Shown here: piece by piece, positions 9,325 through 18,266 of the stretch | Layout: each line of letters starts with the position of its first letter | Position numbering within the stretch: position 1 is the stretch's first letter | Assembly (NCBI GenBank): GCA_016929525.1 | Contig: JAFGIP010000003.1 | Location: 58,795 to 122,794 of the forward strand | Reading direction: 5' to 3' | Origin: Bacteroidales bacterium | GTDB lineage: Bacteria; Bacteroidota; Bacteroidia; Bacteroidales; UBA10428 | Length of the DNA stretch: 64,000 nt | Notes under the pieces: generated by a model | Database searches by the model: none | What the model was told of the DNA's origin: nothing | The model's input: the letters and a program-made list of their open reading frames with translations, nothing else | Translations under genes and position numbers: made by a program

Positions 9325-10977
9325 ATGATTCAACCCAGATCATCGAAAATAATTATTGCATCTTTATTCTTGTTTCTGTGTTTCAATGCATTTTCAGCTA
9401 ATGAGTTTATTCTGACCGAAGAAAGTGACTTTCATTATGTATATATCCAGACGAATGAGCCTTATTCAAAACATGATGAACTGATGAGGCAATTCTACCA
9501 GGAATGCATGAAACAAAACCTGGAAAAATATATTACAGGTAAGATGCTAACCATTTATTTTGATGATGATGTACCGTTATGGCGAATAGGCTTTGAAATA
9601 AAAACACAGATCCGGGTTGACAGCCCGCTTACAACAGATGAAATAAACTATAAAAAATGTATACAGAAACAATATACCGGGAACGATATCAAATCGACCA
9701 TACAAATTCTTAAGTTCCGGCTGCAGGAAATGGAACTAATCCAGACAGGACCAACTATAATAAAATGGACAGAAAAATCAAAACTAAGCGAACAATCTGT
9801 TCCTGAGGTTGATATAATAATTCCAACCTCTAGTACCGACTCAACCTCTTTTATAATAGCAAAAACTTCACGTTATATTGTTCTTATATCTATAGTTTTA
9901 TACTTGATGCTGGGTTTTATGGTGCTGATTATAAAAACCAACTGTAAAATCAGAAATCTACTGTTGGCATTTTTTTTATTTTCTTCTGCTCTGGTATTAT
10001 CAGGATGGATCGTTGGCGCATTCCAATATTCCATCTTCTCTGGTTTCCCTTTTTTTTATTATATCGCAAATTTGTTTTGTTTTTTACCCGCTCCGCTTTT
10101 GTTTTTATATACCAGATCACTAATAAAAATGAAATCCAGACTTATAGGTTGGGATCTTCTTCACTTCATACCATTTACCGTTTCTCTTATACTTTGGATA
10201 GATAAATTTTATATACAACCCGCAGAAGTTAAAAGATCATTAATTCTTTCAGAAGAAATCTTTTCAAATTTCTGGGAATTAACAGGATTTATAGTATTAA
10301 ACGGACAAATAATCGGATACATTGGAGCAGCGCTGGTTCTTATTTATACAAGCAGAAAAAAAGTAAAAAACCTTTATGGTATGCAAAACATGCAATATTC
10401 GTGGCTGAACTTTATTTTATGGGGATTTCTCGTAACAAGCTATATCGCTCATCTAAAACACTTGCTGTATAACTATATTGGTGTTTATAGTGAATTACTG
10501 TATATTTTGAGAATTTCAAGCAACCTTGCATTTGTTATAGTACTTTTTTATAAAGGAGTGCTGCATCCATATTTATTTATGCACGGTATTTATCCACTGT
10601 CAAACGGTAGAGATCCATCACTGTCGAGAAGAATGTTTGAGCAATATCGAAACCAGCTTATTGATTATATGAATCATCACAAACCATATTTGATTCCTGA
10701 GATTACATTAGCCGGACTTTCCAATATGACCTCCATACCACAACGTTCCTTGTCAGAAGTGATCAATAAAGGATTTCAACAAAACTTTTTCGAGTTCATA
10801 AACAGCTTTAGAATTGAAGAAGCAAAGAAACTGATTGGCAGTTCGGTTGATAATAACAAAACAATACTTGAAATTCTATATGAGGTTGGTTTCAATAACA
10901 AGTCAGTATTCAATGCTTCTTTTAAAAAACTTACCGGAAAGACACCGACTGAATACAGGTTAGAGGGAGTCAGTTAA
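9325..10977 (+). CDS. membrane-anchored AraC-family transcriptional regulator
   Basis: Signal/TM-rich N-terminus, ~7 hydrophobic segments, C-terminal double HTH (EEAKKLIGSS...TILEILYEVGFNNKSVFNASFKKLTGKTPTEYR). Confidence 0.9.
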   Translation: MIQPRSSKIIIASLFLFLCFNAFSANEFILTEESDFHYVYIQTNEPYSKHDELMRQFYQECMKQNLEKYITGKMLTIYFDDDVPLWRIGFEIKTQIRVDSPLTTDEINYKKCIQKQYTGNDIKSTIQILKFRLQEMELIQTGPTIIKWTEKSKLSEQSVPEVDIIIPTSSTDSTSFIIAKTSRYIVLISIVLYLMLGFMVLIIKTNCKIRNLLLAFFLFSSALVLSGWIVGAFQYSIFSGFPFFYYIANLFCFLPAPLLFLYTRSLIKMKSRLIGWDLLHFIPFTVSLILWIDKFYIQPAEVKRSLILSEEIFSNFWELTGFIVLNGQIIGYIGAALVLIYTSRKKVKNLYGMQNMQYSWLNFILWGFLVTSYIAHLKHLLYNYIGVYSELLYILRISSNLAFVIVLFYKGVLHPYLFMHGIYPLSNGRDPSLSRRMFEQYRNQLIDYMNHHKPYLIPEITLAGLSNMTSIPQRSLSEVINKGFQQNFFEFINSFRIEEAKKLIGSSVDNNKTILEILYEVGFNNKSVFNASFKKLTGKTPTEYRLEGVS

Positions 10978-11043
10978 AAGTTTGTTTGTTTAACACCCTA
11001 AATTTCAGATTTTCCAAATTCACTCCTACGATAAAATGGTCAG

Positions 11044-11125
11044 ATTTTATGCGCTCCTCCTAAAATCAGTCGATCTGAGTATTTCTGTTTTGTAGGTTTG
11101 AACTAAACCAAAACAATAAGGAGGA
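11044..11125 (+). promoter_or_regulatory. candidate cis-acting leader: anti-SD in a hairpin loop complementary to the downstream SD
   Basis: GATTTTA...TAAAATC hairpin with TCCTCCT (11055-11061) in and next to its loop; exact complement of AGGAGGA (11119-11125) just before ATG 11132. Confidence 0.4.
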
Positions 11126-11131
11126 CAGAAA

Positions 11132-12772
11132 ATGAAACTTTCAGTTAAACTTACAAAATTGATCTATGTGTTTTGCCTTTTAATAGTCACTTTTCCTCTT
11201 AAATCTCAGAATAAGGAAAAAGTACAGATTAAGTGGTATGTTCAACTAAGTAATGATGAAGACGATCCATACACACTCTCACTGAATGAGCATGTAGAAA
11301 ACTACAACAATTCGCAGGACTCGATCGAATTAATTATTGATCCTTGTTATGTTGGTTGCTCATTTGATGCTACAGACAGTTTGCTTTTAAAAATACAGGA
11401 AGGAAATCCACCTGATATCACCACGCTGAACTATAGTGAACTCTGGGAACATCTTATGGATATAAAACCTTATCTGTCAGGGTATAATCTGAGTAATGTC
11501 GATTCCACATACTTTTTTAAACATGAATACAATGATTCATTGTTATATCTGTCTTTCAGCATATGCCATAATATGCTGTTTTACAATAAAAGTATGTTTG
11601 ATTCTCTTGACATTCCATATCCCCCGGCTGAATATGGTGAGTTATACAATGGTACAGATGTCTGGGATATGGACAAACTGGAAGAAGTAGCGATGCTGTT
11701 AACCATGGATGCAAACGGCAACAATGCTTATGATGAAGAGTTTAATCCTGATACCATTGTTCAGTACGGATATCACTGGCGTTATTCCAATGGGATGGCT
11801 TTTATTAAACCGTTTGGCCAGCCACAGATTGTTAATGAAGACTGTGAAGTGAGTATTCCCTATCAAACCAGACTGGGTTATTCATGGATCAATGAAGGCA
11901 CGTGGAACAAGCATTTTATTCTGCCCGGAGAGGAAAACGAAAATCTGAATTTTGATCCGCTAGGTTCCGGAAAGGTTGGAATGTTAATTACCGGTTCTTA
12001 TTATGTTGAAGAGCTTGATAGTTTACCTTTTGAATGGGATATTGCAGCTACCCCCGAATACAATGGAAATACCAACATTGCATGGAATACAAGCTCATTT
12101 GGAATTTTAAATACATGTGAACACCCGAAAGAAGCTTTGGAAGTAATCTTTGCAATTACCAATATAATAGAGTTGTATGGAACAACAATACCTACTATGA
12201 AAAACCTTAGAACCGGAGTCAGGGATAGTTTGTTATCAAAGTATCCGGATATTAACTGGCAAGTTTTAGATAATACATCCGATCTTATACAGCCTGATGA
12301 AAGTACCGGCGATGCACTTTATTACAATATGGCCGCCTGGAGGCTGGCCAATGACATGCGCGATTACCTGCAATACGATCCATATGCCGATGTAAACGGA
12401 TCACTTGATTTTTATTTCATACCAAGGTGGGAAATTATATTTGCTGATGCATGTACTTCTAATCCTCCAACAGGAGTTGATGAATTAGCTAATGATCAGT
12501 CCACTGTTGAGCCTGATAATATTTGTAAAGTGTATCCTAATTTATTATGCAGCAATACCACGTTTTTTTTCAATATACCTCATAGGGGAATGGTTAAACT
12601 GATTGTGTATAATTCAAATGGACAAAAAATAGAGACACTGATTGAACAATCCTTTCAGCAGGGTGAATATGAGTTTATATGGACAACGCATAATCTGCCG
12701 GCAGGTATGTATTTAGCCAGGTTTGAGCTGGATGATTACTATGAAATAGAAAAACTAATATGTATAAGATAG
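11132..12772 (+). CDS. family-1-like extracellular solute-binding protein with C-terminal T9SS type A sorting domain
   Basis: Signal peptide; SBP features (GNPPDITTLNYSELWEHLMDIKPYL, MLFYNKSMFDSLDIPYPP, GSGKVGMLITGSYYVEEL, EALEVIFAI); tail VYPNLLCSNTTFFFNIPHRGMVKLIVYNSNGQKIETL...WTTHNLPAGMYLARFELDDYYEIEKLICIR. Confidence 0.85.
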   Translation: MKLSVKLTKLIYVFCLLIVTFPLKSQNKEKVQIKWYVQLSNDEDDPYTLSLNEHVENYNNSQDSIELIIDPCYVGCSFDATDSLLLKIQEGNPPDITTLNYSELWEHLMDIKPYLSGYNLSNVDSTYFFKHEYNDSLLYLSFSICHNMLFYNKSMFDSLDIPYPPAEYGELYNGTDVWDMDKLEEVAMLLTMDANGNNAYDEEFNPDTIVQYGYHWRYSNGMAFIKPFGQPQIVNEDCEVSIPYQTRLGYSWINEGTWNKHFILPGEENENLNFDPLGSGKVGMLITGSYYVEELDSLPFEWDIAATPEYNGNTNIAWNTSSFGILNTCEHPKEALEVIFAITNIIELYGTTIPTMKNLRTGVRDSLLSKYPDINWQVLDNTSDLIQPDESTGDALYYNMAAWRLANDMRDYLQYDPYADVNGSLDFYFIPRWEIIFADACTSNPPTGVDELANDQSTVEPDNICKVYPNLLCSNTTFFFNIPHRGMVKLIVYNSNGQKIETLIEQSFQQGEYEFIWTTHNLPAGMYLARFELDDYYEIEKLICIR

Positions 12773-12838
12773 GTTTTTGATCATTTGCGTTATCTATCAT
12801 TCCACGGGGTGACTACTTAACCTAATAATACAATCAGA

Positions 12839-12867
12839 ACGTAGAGACACCCCATGGTCTCTCCGGA
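12839..12867. repeat. decayed REP-like palindrome (GTAGAGACACCCCATGGTCTCT)
   Basis: AGAGAC...GTCTCT arms around CCCATGG; resembles GTAGAGAC..GTCTCTAC intergenic palindromes found in Bacteroidetes. Confidence 0.4.
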
Positions 12868-13044
12868 TATATCCTGCATTTTATGGGTAAATTACTGTTG
12901 CAATTCTGGTAAAGCCCATCCTGCTATTCTTGGCTATAACAATTCTTCCTGATCAGCTACAGAAAACATATTCCTGAAATTTACTTGAAATTTTATCATG
13001 GATAAAGTCAGAGAACATGTGCAACTTTAGAGATTAGTTGGACA

Positions 13045-15450
13045 TTAGTATTCAAAAACCATAATTTCCGAACCGAAATTCCCCTTCATATCAGTACCTT
13101 CCAAAACTGTTATAAATTTCCCTTCAGCTTTAAGAGGAATTAAAATTGTGATGTTATTATTGTTTATTAATTGTAAATCCGGATTCCAGTATATTGTTAA
13201 AGGATATTTACCTGATTCTTTTCTATCATTGATTCGTTGCTCTGAAGGCATAGAAAAACGTTCTGCTTTATGATAACCAAGCATTGAAAACGCTATTTCT
13301 CCCTTTTTCATAAACTGTCCTCTTTTTGTGTAAATTGCGACCACTCCATTTGCACCTCTGGAACCATATATTGCAGCACTCGGGCCTTTGAGTATTTCAA
13401 TTCTGTCGACATCTTCAACGGGGATGCTGTTTATCACACTAAAGTCAGTAGGCATACCATCGATAAGAAGCAATGGATCTGTGCTGCCATAAATAGTGTT
13501 TCTGCCTCTGATTATCATACTGTTACCTGTGATATCCACACCCGGTACTCTCCCACGCATAGCATCAAGCAGATTACTATAACTGCTGGAAAGTTCATGT
13601 CCCCAAATAACATGATCGGGTGTACCATGGATCGACTCTGAAAATATTGAATCGAGTTCTTTTTGTCTTTTTTTCTGCATTTCTCTTATTTCTTCACCCT
13701 TTCTTCGACGATATTCCGACATGTCCATTGCAGAAGTTGATGTACTGAAAAAATTTCCCTGGTAGTTGACTATTGTTTTATCATTATCCTGACCTATATC
13801 GATAAGCAGGTTTTTGCCTCCCCCGGATTTCCTGGTAACAATTTTCACCTCAACTGTATCGTAATAATTGAGATTTTCAAACTTAAAATACCCCTTTTCT
13901 CCCGAAGATGTTTCGAACTCATCATTGTAGGAACTCTGAATATACAATTTTACGCTTGCTCCCGGATATGGTATATCAAAAAGCTCACGTGTAATTCTTC
14001 CTTCAATTGTAATACCTTTTTCGAAATTATATTCCGGAGCCATCTCCTTGTTTTCAAGGATATCTGACCAGCTGAACCTGCTCCAGCCATGCGTTAACAT
14101 AAGAAGTTCGCTATGTCTTTTAACACTGTCAATACTCTGGTCCAGGTAATAAGAGGGATTTTCGATATATCCGTCCAGATCAGATGAAAGTAACATTTTA
14201 GTTATAATATTTTCAGGGGAAGTAAAAGCCTCTTCAGAGTCGATTAACATTGTTGAAAGAGATGCATAGAATGTATGATCGTTAAGACTCTCATCACTTG
14301 ATTCTAAATTTAATTCTAAAGTATCATTTATTTTTTGTGTAGTAATGGAAAAATGAATTAACCTGTCGTGTAAGATAAAATGTAATCTTTCAGCGACAGG
14401 CAGTAGTCTGTTATTGAAAAGTGTAAAATGAATTATGCCGGAAGGAAATATACTTTCATCAATTGACACATTACTATCTCCATCTAAAAGGTTAACTGAT
14501 GTCTGGTAATACATTTTACCACGCACATGCCCAATGATCAGTATTTCATTGGCAGGTCTGTCATTCGATGGGGGTTTGTTTGATCTTACTTCAAGGAATA
14601 TTTTATTTTTTCTAGTCTGTAGCTTCATACCTATCTTATTCTGAACGGCATTCGGAATTTCATACTTTTCTACTTTTCTGTGGTCATTAAATTTTATATA
14701 AGCAGTGTATGTTTCATTTTTTTGCGGCGTGATATCGAAAGATCCCATACCATCATGTTGTGAATTTATTAAAGCAACTACCTCTTTTTTATTATTTTTC
14801 ACAACACCATGGGCATCTGCCGAACCTCCCAGATTATTTACAGCCTTGAAAGCAACACGTGCACTTAGCCCTTCTAAAAGTTCGCCACCTTCAGGGAAAA
14901 ATTTAATGGTATACTGCAAAGTATTTTTTTTAAGCTTCTTTATATTTTTATTGTTCCATTTAGCTTCTTTTGGAGTAATCTGTAATTTTTTAAATTCATT
15001 TCGAACTTCGATGTTTTTAGTAAAAAAGAATTCAGAACCGAAATTTTTCATCCGGTTCGTATAAGATCTGATTTGGTATATACCCTCTGTAATGGTGTCC
15101 TGAAGAAAGAAGCTCCCTTTCCCGGTTCCGTTTTTCATTTTAATTCTGATTGCCTGTACTGCTATTTTCTTAGGGTTGATCAATTCAACATAGATATGAT
15201 TGCTTTTTTCATCGGCTTCATGTGATTCAGCATTAAATAAATAAGCCTTTATCCAGATATGTTCATTAGCAAAGTAATTGGACTTATCTGTATGTACATA
15301 AATTTTTTGAGGATACATTTCTGATAAATACCTGCTTAAAGCACTTTTAATACGTCCAAGATTTTTCTGGGTACTATCCGTCTGAATAAAAGAAAACATT
15401 ATAAAGGCACATGCAATAACAGATATTATATGTTTAGTTCTTTCTTTCAT
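13045..15450 (-). CDS. MG2-like / TonB-dependent receptor plug-domain protein lacking a beta-barrel
   Basis: IYVHTDKSNYFANEHIWIKAYLFNA (MG2-like), carboxypeptidase-regulatory-like repeat (EGRITRELFDIPYPGASVKLYIQ), plug domain MRGRVPGVDITGNSMIIRGRNTIYGSTDPLLLIDGMP...VEDVDRIEILKGPSAAIYGSRGANGVVAIYTKRG; ends about 90 aa after the plug. Confidence 0.85.
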   Translation of the reverse strand: MKERTKHIISVIACAFIMFSFIQTDSTQKNLGRIKSALSRYLSEMYPQKIYVHTDKSNYFANEHIWIKAYLFNAESHEADEKSNHIYVELINPKKIAVQAIRIKMKNGTGKGSFFLQDTITEGIYQIRSYTNRMKNFGSEFFFTKNIEVRNEFKKLQITPKEAKWNNKNIKKLKKNTLQYTIKFFPEGGELLEGLSARVAFKAVNNLGGSADAHGVVKNNKKEVVALINSQHDGMGSFDITPQKNETYTAYIKFNDHRKVEKYEIPNAVQNKIGMKLQTRKNKIFLEVRSNKPPSNDRPANEILIIGHVRGKMYYQTSVNLLDGDSNVSIDESIFPSGIIHFTLFNNRLLPVAERLHFILHDRLIHFSITTQKINDTLELNLESSDESLNDHTFYASLSTMLIDSEEAFTSPENIITKMLLSSDLDGYIENPSYYLDQSIDSVKRHSELLMLTHGWSRFSWSDILENKEMAPEYNFEKGITIEGRITRELFDIPYPGASVKLYIQSSYNDEFETSSGEKGYFKFENLNYYDTVEVKIVTRKSGGGKNLLIDIGQDNDKTIVNYQGNFFSTSTSAMDMSEYRRRKGEEIREMQKKRQKELDSIFSESIHGTPDHVIWGHELSSSYSNLLDAMRGRVPGVDITGNSMIIRGRNTIYGSTDPLLLIDGMPTDFSVINSIPVEDVDRIEILKGPSAAIYGSRGANGVVAIYTKRGQFMKKGEIAFSMLGYHKAERFSMPSEQRINDRKESGKYPLTIYWNPDLQLINNNNITILIPLKAEGKFITVLEGTDMKGNFGSEIMVFEY

Positions 15451-15597
15451 GCATGGTAAGTTAGAAATTTCATCGATGGAAGTCAATTCTTTCATATTCT
15501 TTTATTAAATTATTAATGCTTCTTAATATGCTCTTTTCTGATAATTTCTAAATTTTTAAATTTACGCCCTGATTTGTGATAACTAATAAATAAATAT

Positions 15598-16338
15598 ATG
15601 TCAGGTCACAGTAAATGGTCAACAATTAAAAGAAAGAAAGGCGCGGTCGATGCAAAAAGAGGCAAGATATTTTCCCGCATTGTAAAGGAGATACAGATTG
15701 CAGTTAAAGAAGGAGGGCCCGATGCTGAAGCTAATCCGCGATTGCGTTTGGCAATGCAAAATGCCAAAGGTGCTAATATGCCAAAAGATAATGTTGAACG
15801 TGCTATTAATAAAGCAAGTAATGAGGGTGGTGATCTGCAAGAGGTGACTTTCGAGGGTTATGCCCCGAACGGAGTTGCAGTGTTTATTGAGTGTCTGACC
15901 GATAATAACCTGAGAACTGTCAGCCAGGTTCGTTCGGTATTCAATAAACGTGGAGGAAACCTCGGAACAAATGGTTCATTGAGTTTTATTTTCGATCGCA
16001 AAGGAGTGTTTACTGTTAAGAAAGGAGACCTGGATCCTGATGAATTCCAGCTTGAAATAATTGATGCCGGCGTTGAGGAATTTGAAGTTGAAGGCGATGT
16101 ATTTATTATTACCACGGCTATGGAAGACTTCGGCAGTGTTCAAAAGAAACTTGACGAGATGGGTATTGAGATTGAAAATGCAGAACTGCAACGTGTTCCC
16201 AACAACACTAAAGAACTTGCAATTGAAGATGCAAAGCAGGTATTAAGAACAATAGAAGAGTTTGAAGATTTAGACGATGTCCAGAACATTTATCATAATC
16301 TGGAGCTTACCGAAGAGGTAATAGCATCGTTGGAGTGA
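15598..16338 (+). CDS. yebC: YebC/PmpR family DNA-binding/translation-related protein
   Basis: MSGHSKWSTIKRKKGAVDAKRGKIFSRIVKEI N-terminus, 246 aa. Confidence 0.96.
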   Translation: MSGHSKWSTIKRKKGAVDAKRGKIFSRIVKEIQIAVKEGGPDAEANPRLRLAMQNAKGANMPKDNVERAINKASNEGGDLQEVTFEGYAPNGVAVFIECLTDNNLRTVSQVRSVFNKRGGNLGTNGSLSFIFDRKGVFTVKKGDLDPDEFQLEIIDAGVEEFEVEGDVFIITTAMEDFGSVQKKLDEMGIEIENAELQRVPNNTKELAIEDAKQVLRTIEEFEDLDDVQNIYHNLELTEEVIASLE

Positions 16339-16426
16339 CAGAACTTTTTTCAGTAAATTTTGTTCTGTGAATAGCATTATATAATACATTTTTTAAATTC
16401 AGTTTTTAATTTCTGATTTTTATCAA

Positions 16427-16434
16427 TACATTTG
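16427..16434 (+). promoter_or_regulatory. -7 element of leu/ile operon promoter
   Basis: TACATTTG, exact match to the Bacteroidetes TAnnTTTG -7 consensus, 19 nt before the leader ATG. Confidence 0.6.
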
Positions 16435-16453
16435 CAATTCAATTTTAAAACGT

Positions 16454-16519
16454 ATGACAAATAGCATATCTATATTAAGCCTCATTATTCTTCTTGGTAT
16501 TCTTAAATTTCCAGAGTGA
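16454..16519 (+). CDS. leuL: leu/ile operon leader peptide MTNSISILSLIILLGILKFPE
   Basis: 21-codon ORF with 5 Ile and 5 Leu codons; stop overlaps the 5' arm of the antiterminator. Confidence 0.85.
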   Translation: MTNSISILSLIILLGILKFPE

Positions 16520-16586
16520 GAATGGAGTGCATATAGATTAAAATTATAGGAGGCCATTCTCACCAGAGAATGGCCTTCAGCTTTTT
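16516..16586 (+). terminator. attenuator: antiterminator arm plus intrinsic terminator
   Basis: Terminator AGGCCATTCTC (16551-16561)-ACCA-GAGAATGGCCT (16566-16576) then TCAGCTTTTT; competing GTGAGAATGG (16516-16525) is the exact complement of CCATTCTCAC (16554-16563). Confidence 0.88.
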
Positions 16587-16607
16587 ATAGATACTTATAA
16601 TAAGACA

Positions 16608-16715
16608 ATGAAACAATTTCCGCGTAACCTGACAAAAATTTTTGATACTTTGCTACCCCTGCGGGGGGAAGAATGTACAATACGGATCACGCATCCGTTT
16701 TTAATGGAATTCTAA
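16608..16715 (+). CDS. short ORF (35 aa) in the leuA leader, MKQFPRNLTKIFDTLLPLRGEECTIRITHPFLMEF
   Basis: ATG 16608 to TAA 16713-16715; overlaps hairpin CGGAT-CACGC-ATCCG-TTTTT (16683-16702). Confidence 0.35.
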   Translation: MKQFPRNLTKIFDTLLPLRGEECTIRITHPFLMEF

Positions 16716-16751
16716 AACAAAGCAAAGTAATAACAAATAAATAAAATTATC

Positions 16752-18248
16752 ATGAGCGAAAGATTATATATTTTCGATACCACGCTGCGCGATGGTGAAC
16801 AAGTTCCGGGGTGTCAGCTGAACACCGTTGAAAAGATCGAAGTAGCCAAAGCTCTTGAAGCGCTTGGTGTTGATATTATTGAAGCAGGTTTTCCAATTTC
16901 AAGCCCCGGCGATTTCAAATCGGTAGTTGAGATTTCAAAAGCTGTTCGCAAACCAACAATTTGCGCTCTTACAAGAGCTGTTGAAAAGGATATTGAAGTT
17001 GCTGCAGATTCACTGAAACATGCCAAGTATAAGAGAATTCATACTGGTATTGGAACTTCTTTTTATCATATTCATTACAAACTGAATTCAAATGAGGAGG
17101 AAATAATTGAACGAGCAGTTAAAGCTGTTAAATATGCAAAGAAATTTGTTGAAGATGTTGAATTCTATGCAGAAGATGCAGGTCGTACTGAAAATGAATA
17201 CCTGGCAAGGGTAATTGAAGCGGTGGTGGCGGCCGGAGCAACAGTGCTGAATATTCCTGATACAACAGGTTATACATTGCCGCATGAGTTTGGAGCGAAA
17301 ATTAAATACTTGAAGGAAAACGTTAAAAACATTGATAAAGCAATTATTTCAACGCATTGCCATAACGATCTTGGAATGGCAACGGCGAATACGGTCTCGG
17401 GTATTTTAAATGGTGCAAGACAGGCAGAAGTAACAATCAATGGAATTGGTGAACGCGCCGGTAATACTTCGCTTGAGGAGGTTGTAATGACTCTGAAAAG
17501 CCGAAAGAATATCGATATTGAAACTAATATTAATACCAAAAATATCTACAAAACAAGTCGTCTTGTTTCATCATTGATGAATATGCCGGTCCAACCTAAT
17601 AAGGCTATTGTAGGTCGTAATGCATTTGCTCATTCATCGGGTATTCATCAGGATGGTGTTTTGAAAAATCGTGAGAATTATGAGATAATTGATCCGATAG
17701 ATGTTGGAGTTAGTGAATCAAGCATTGCTTTAACAGCCAGAAGTGGTCGTGCAGCTTTGAAACATAGATTGAAACTTTTAGGTTATGAACTTAATGGAGA
17801 TAAACTGGATAAGATCTATGAGAAATTTCTGGAACTGGCCGATAAGAAAAAAGATATTAAAGATGAAGACCTTGAGGTATTAGTTGGCAAAACACCTTCC
17901 AGCGAGACAGCAAAAATTAAATTGGCTCACCTGCAGGTATTAGCAGGAAAATCGACAATACCTATGGCAACTGTTACATTGGATATTGATAGTGAAGAAT
18001 TTACCGCTACCGAATCGGGAAACGGACCGGTTGATGCGGCATTGAAAGCTGTAAAGTCACTGATCCGACATAAAGTGCGCCTTGAAGAATATCTTGTGCA
18101 AGCGATTACTAAAGGTTCTGACGATCTGGGTAAAGTTCATATCCAGATAGAAAACAAGGGTAAAGTTTACTATGGTTTCTCAGGAAATACAGATATTATA
18201 ACTGCATCGGTTGAAGCATTTATCGACGCAATAAATAAAATTGTTTAA
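16752..18248 (+). CDS. leuA: 2-isopropylmalate synthase
   Basis: [58 protein letters not shown]-terminal LeuA allosteric domain. Confidence 0.95.
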   Translation: MSERLYIFDTTLRDGEQVPGCQLNTVEKIEVAKALEALGVDIIEAGFPISSPGDFKSVVEISKAVRKPTICALTRAVEKDIEVAADSLKHAKYKRIHTGIGTSFYHIHYKLNSNEEEIIERAVKAVKYAKKFVEDVEFYAEDAGRTENEYLARVIEAVVAAGATVLNIPDTTGYTLPHEFGAKIKYLKENVKNIDKAIISTHCHNDLGMATANTVSGILNGARQAEVTINGIGERAGNTSLEEVVMTLKSRKNIDIETNINTKNIYKTSRLVSSLMNMPVQPNKAIVGRNAFAHSSGIHQDGVLKNRENYEIIDPIDVGVSESSIALTARSGRAALKHRLKLLGYELNGDKLDKIYEKFLELADKKKDIKDEDLEVLVGKTPSSETAKIKLAHLQVLAGKSTIPMATVTLDIDSEEFTATESGNGPVDAALKAVKSLIRHKVRLEEYLVQAITKGSDDLGKVHIQIENKGKVYYGFSGNTDIITASVEAFIDAINKIV

Positions 18249-18266
18249 TTTTTAAAACTTAAAAAG

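Noticed and set aside
11496-11690. 64-aa ORF inside the SBP gene
   Set aside because: Out-of-frame overlap with a well-supported CDS.
14705-15064. 119-aa plus-strand ORF opposite the plug-domain gene
   Set aside because: Antisense shadow of the MG2 region; Phe/Ser-rich low-complexity translation with no start context.
16338-16368. ACAGAAC...GTTCTGT inverted repeat after yebC as a terminator
   Set aside because: 7-bp stem with a 17-nt loop and no downstream U-tract; not convincing.
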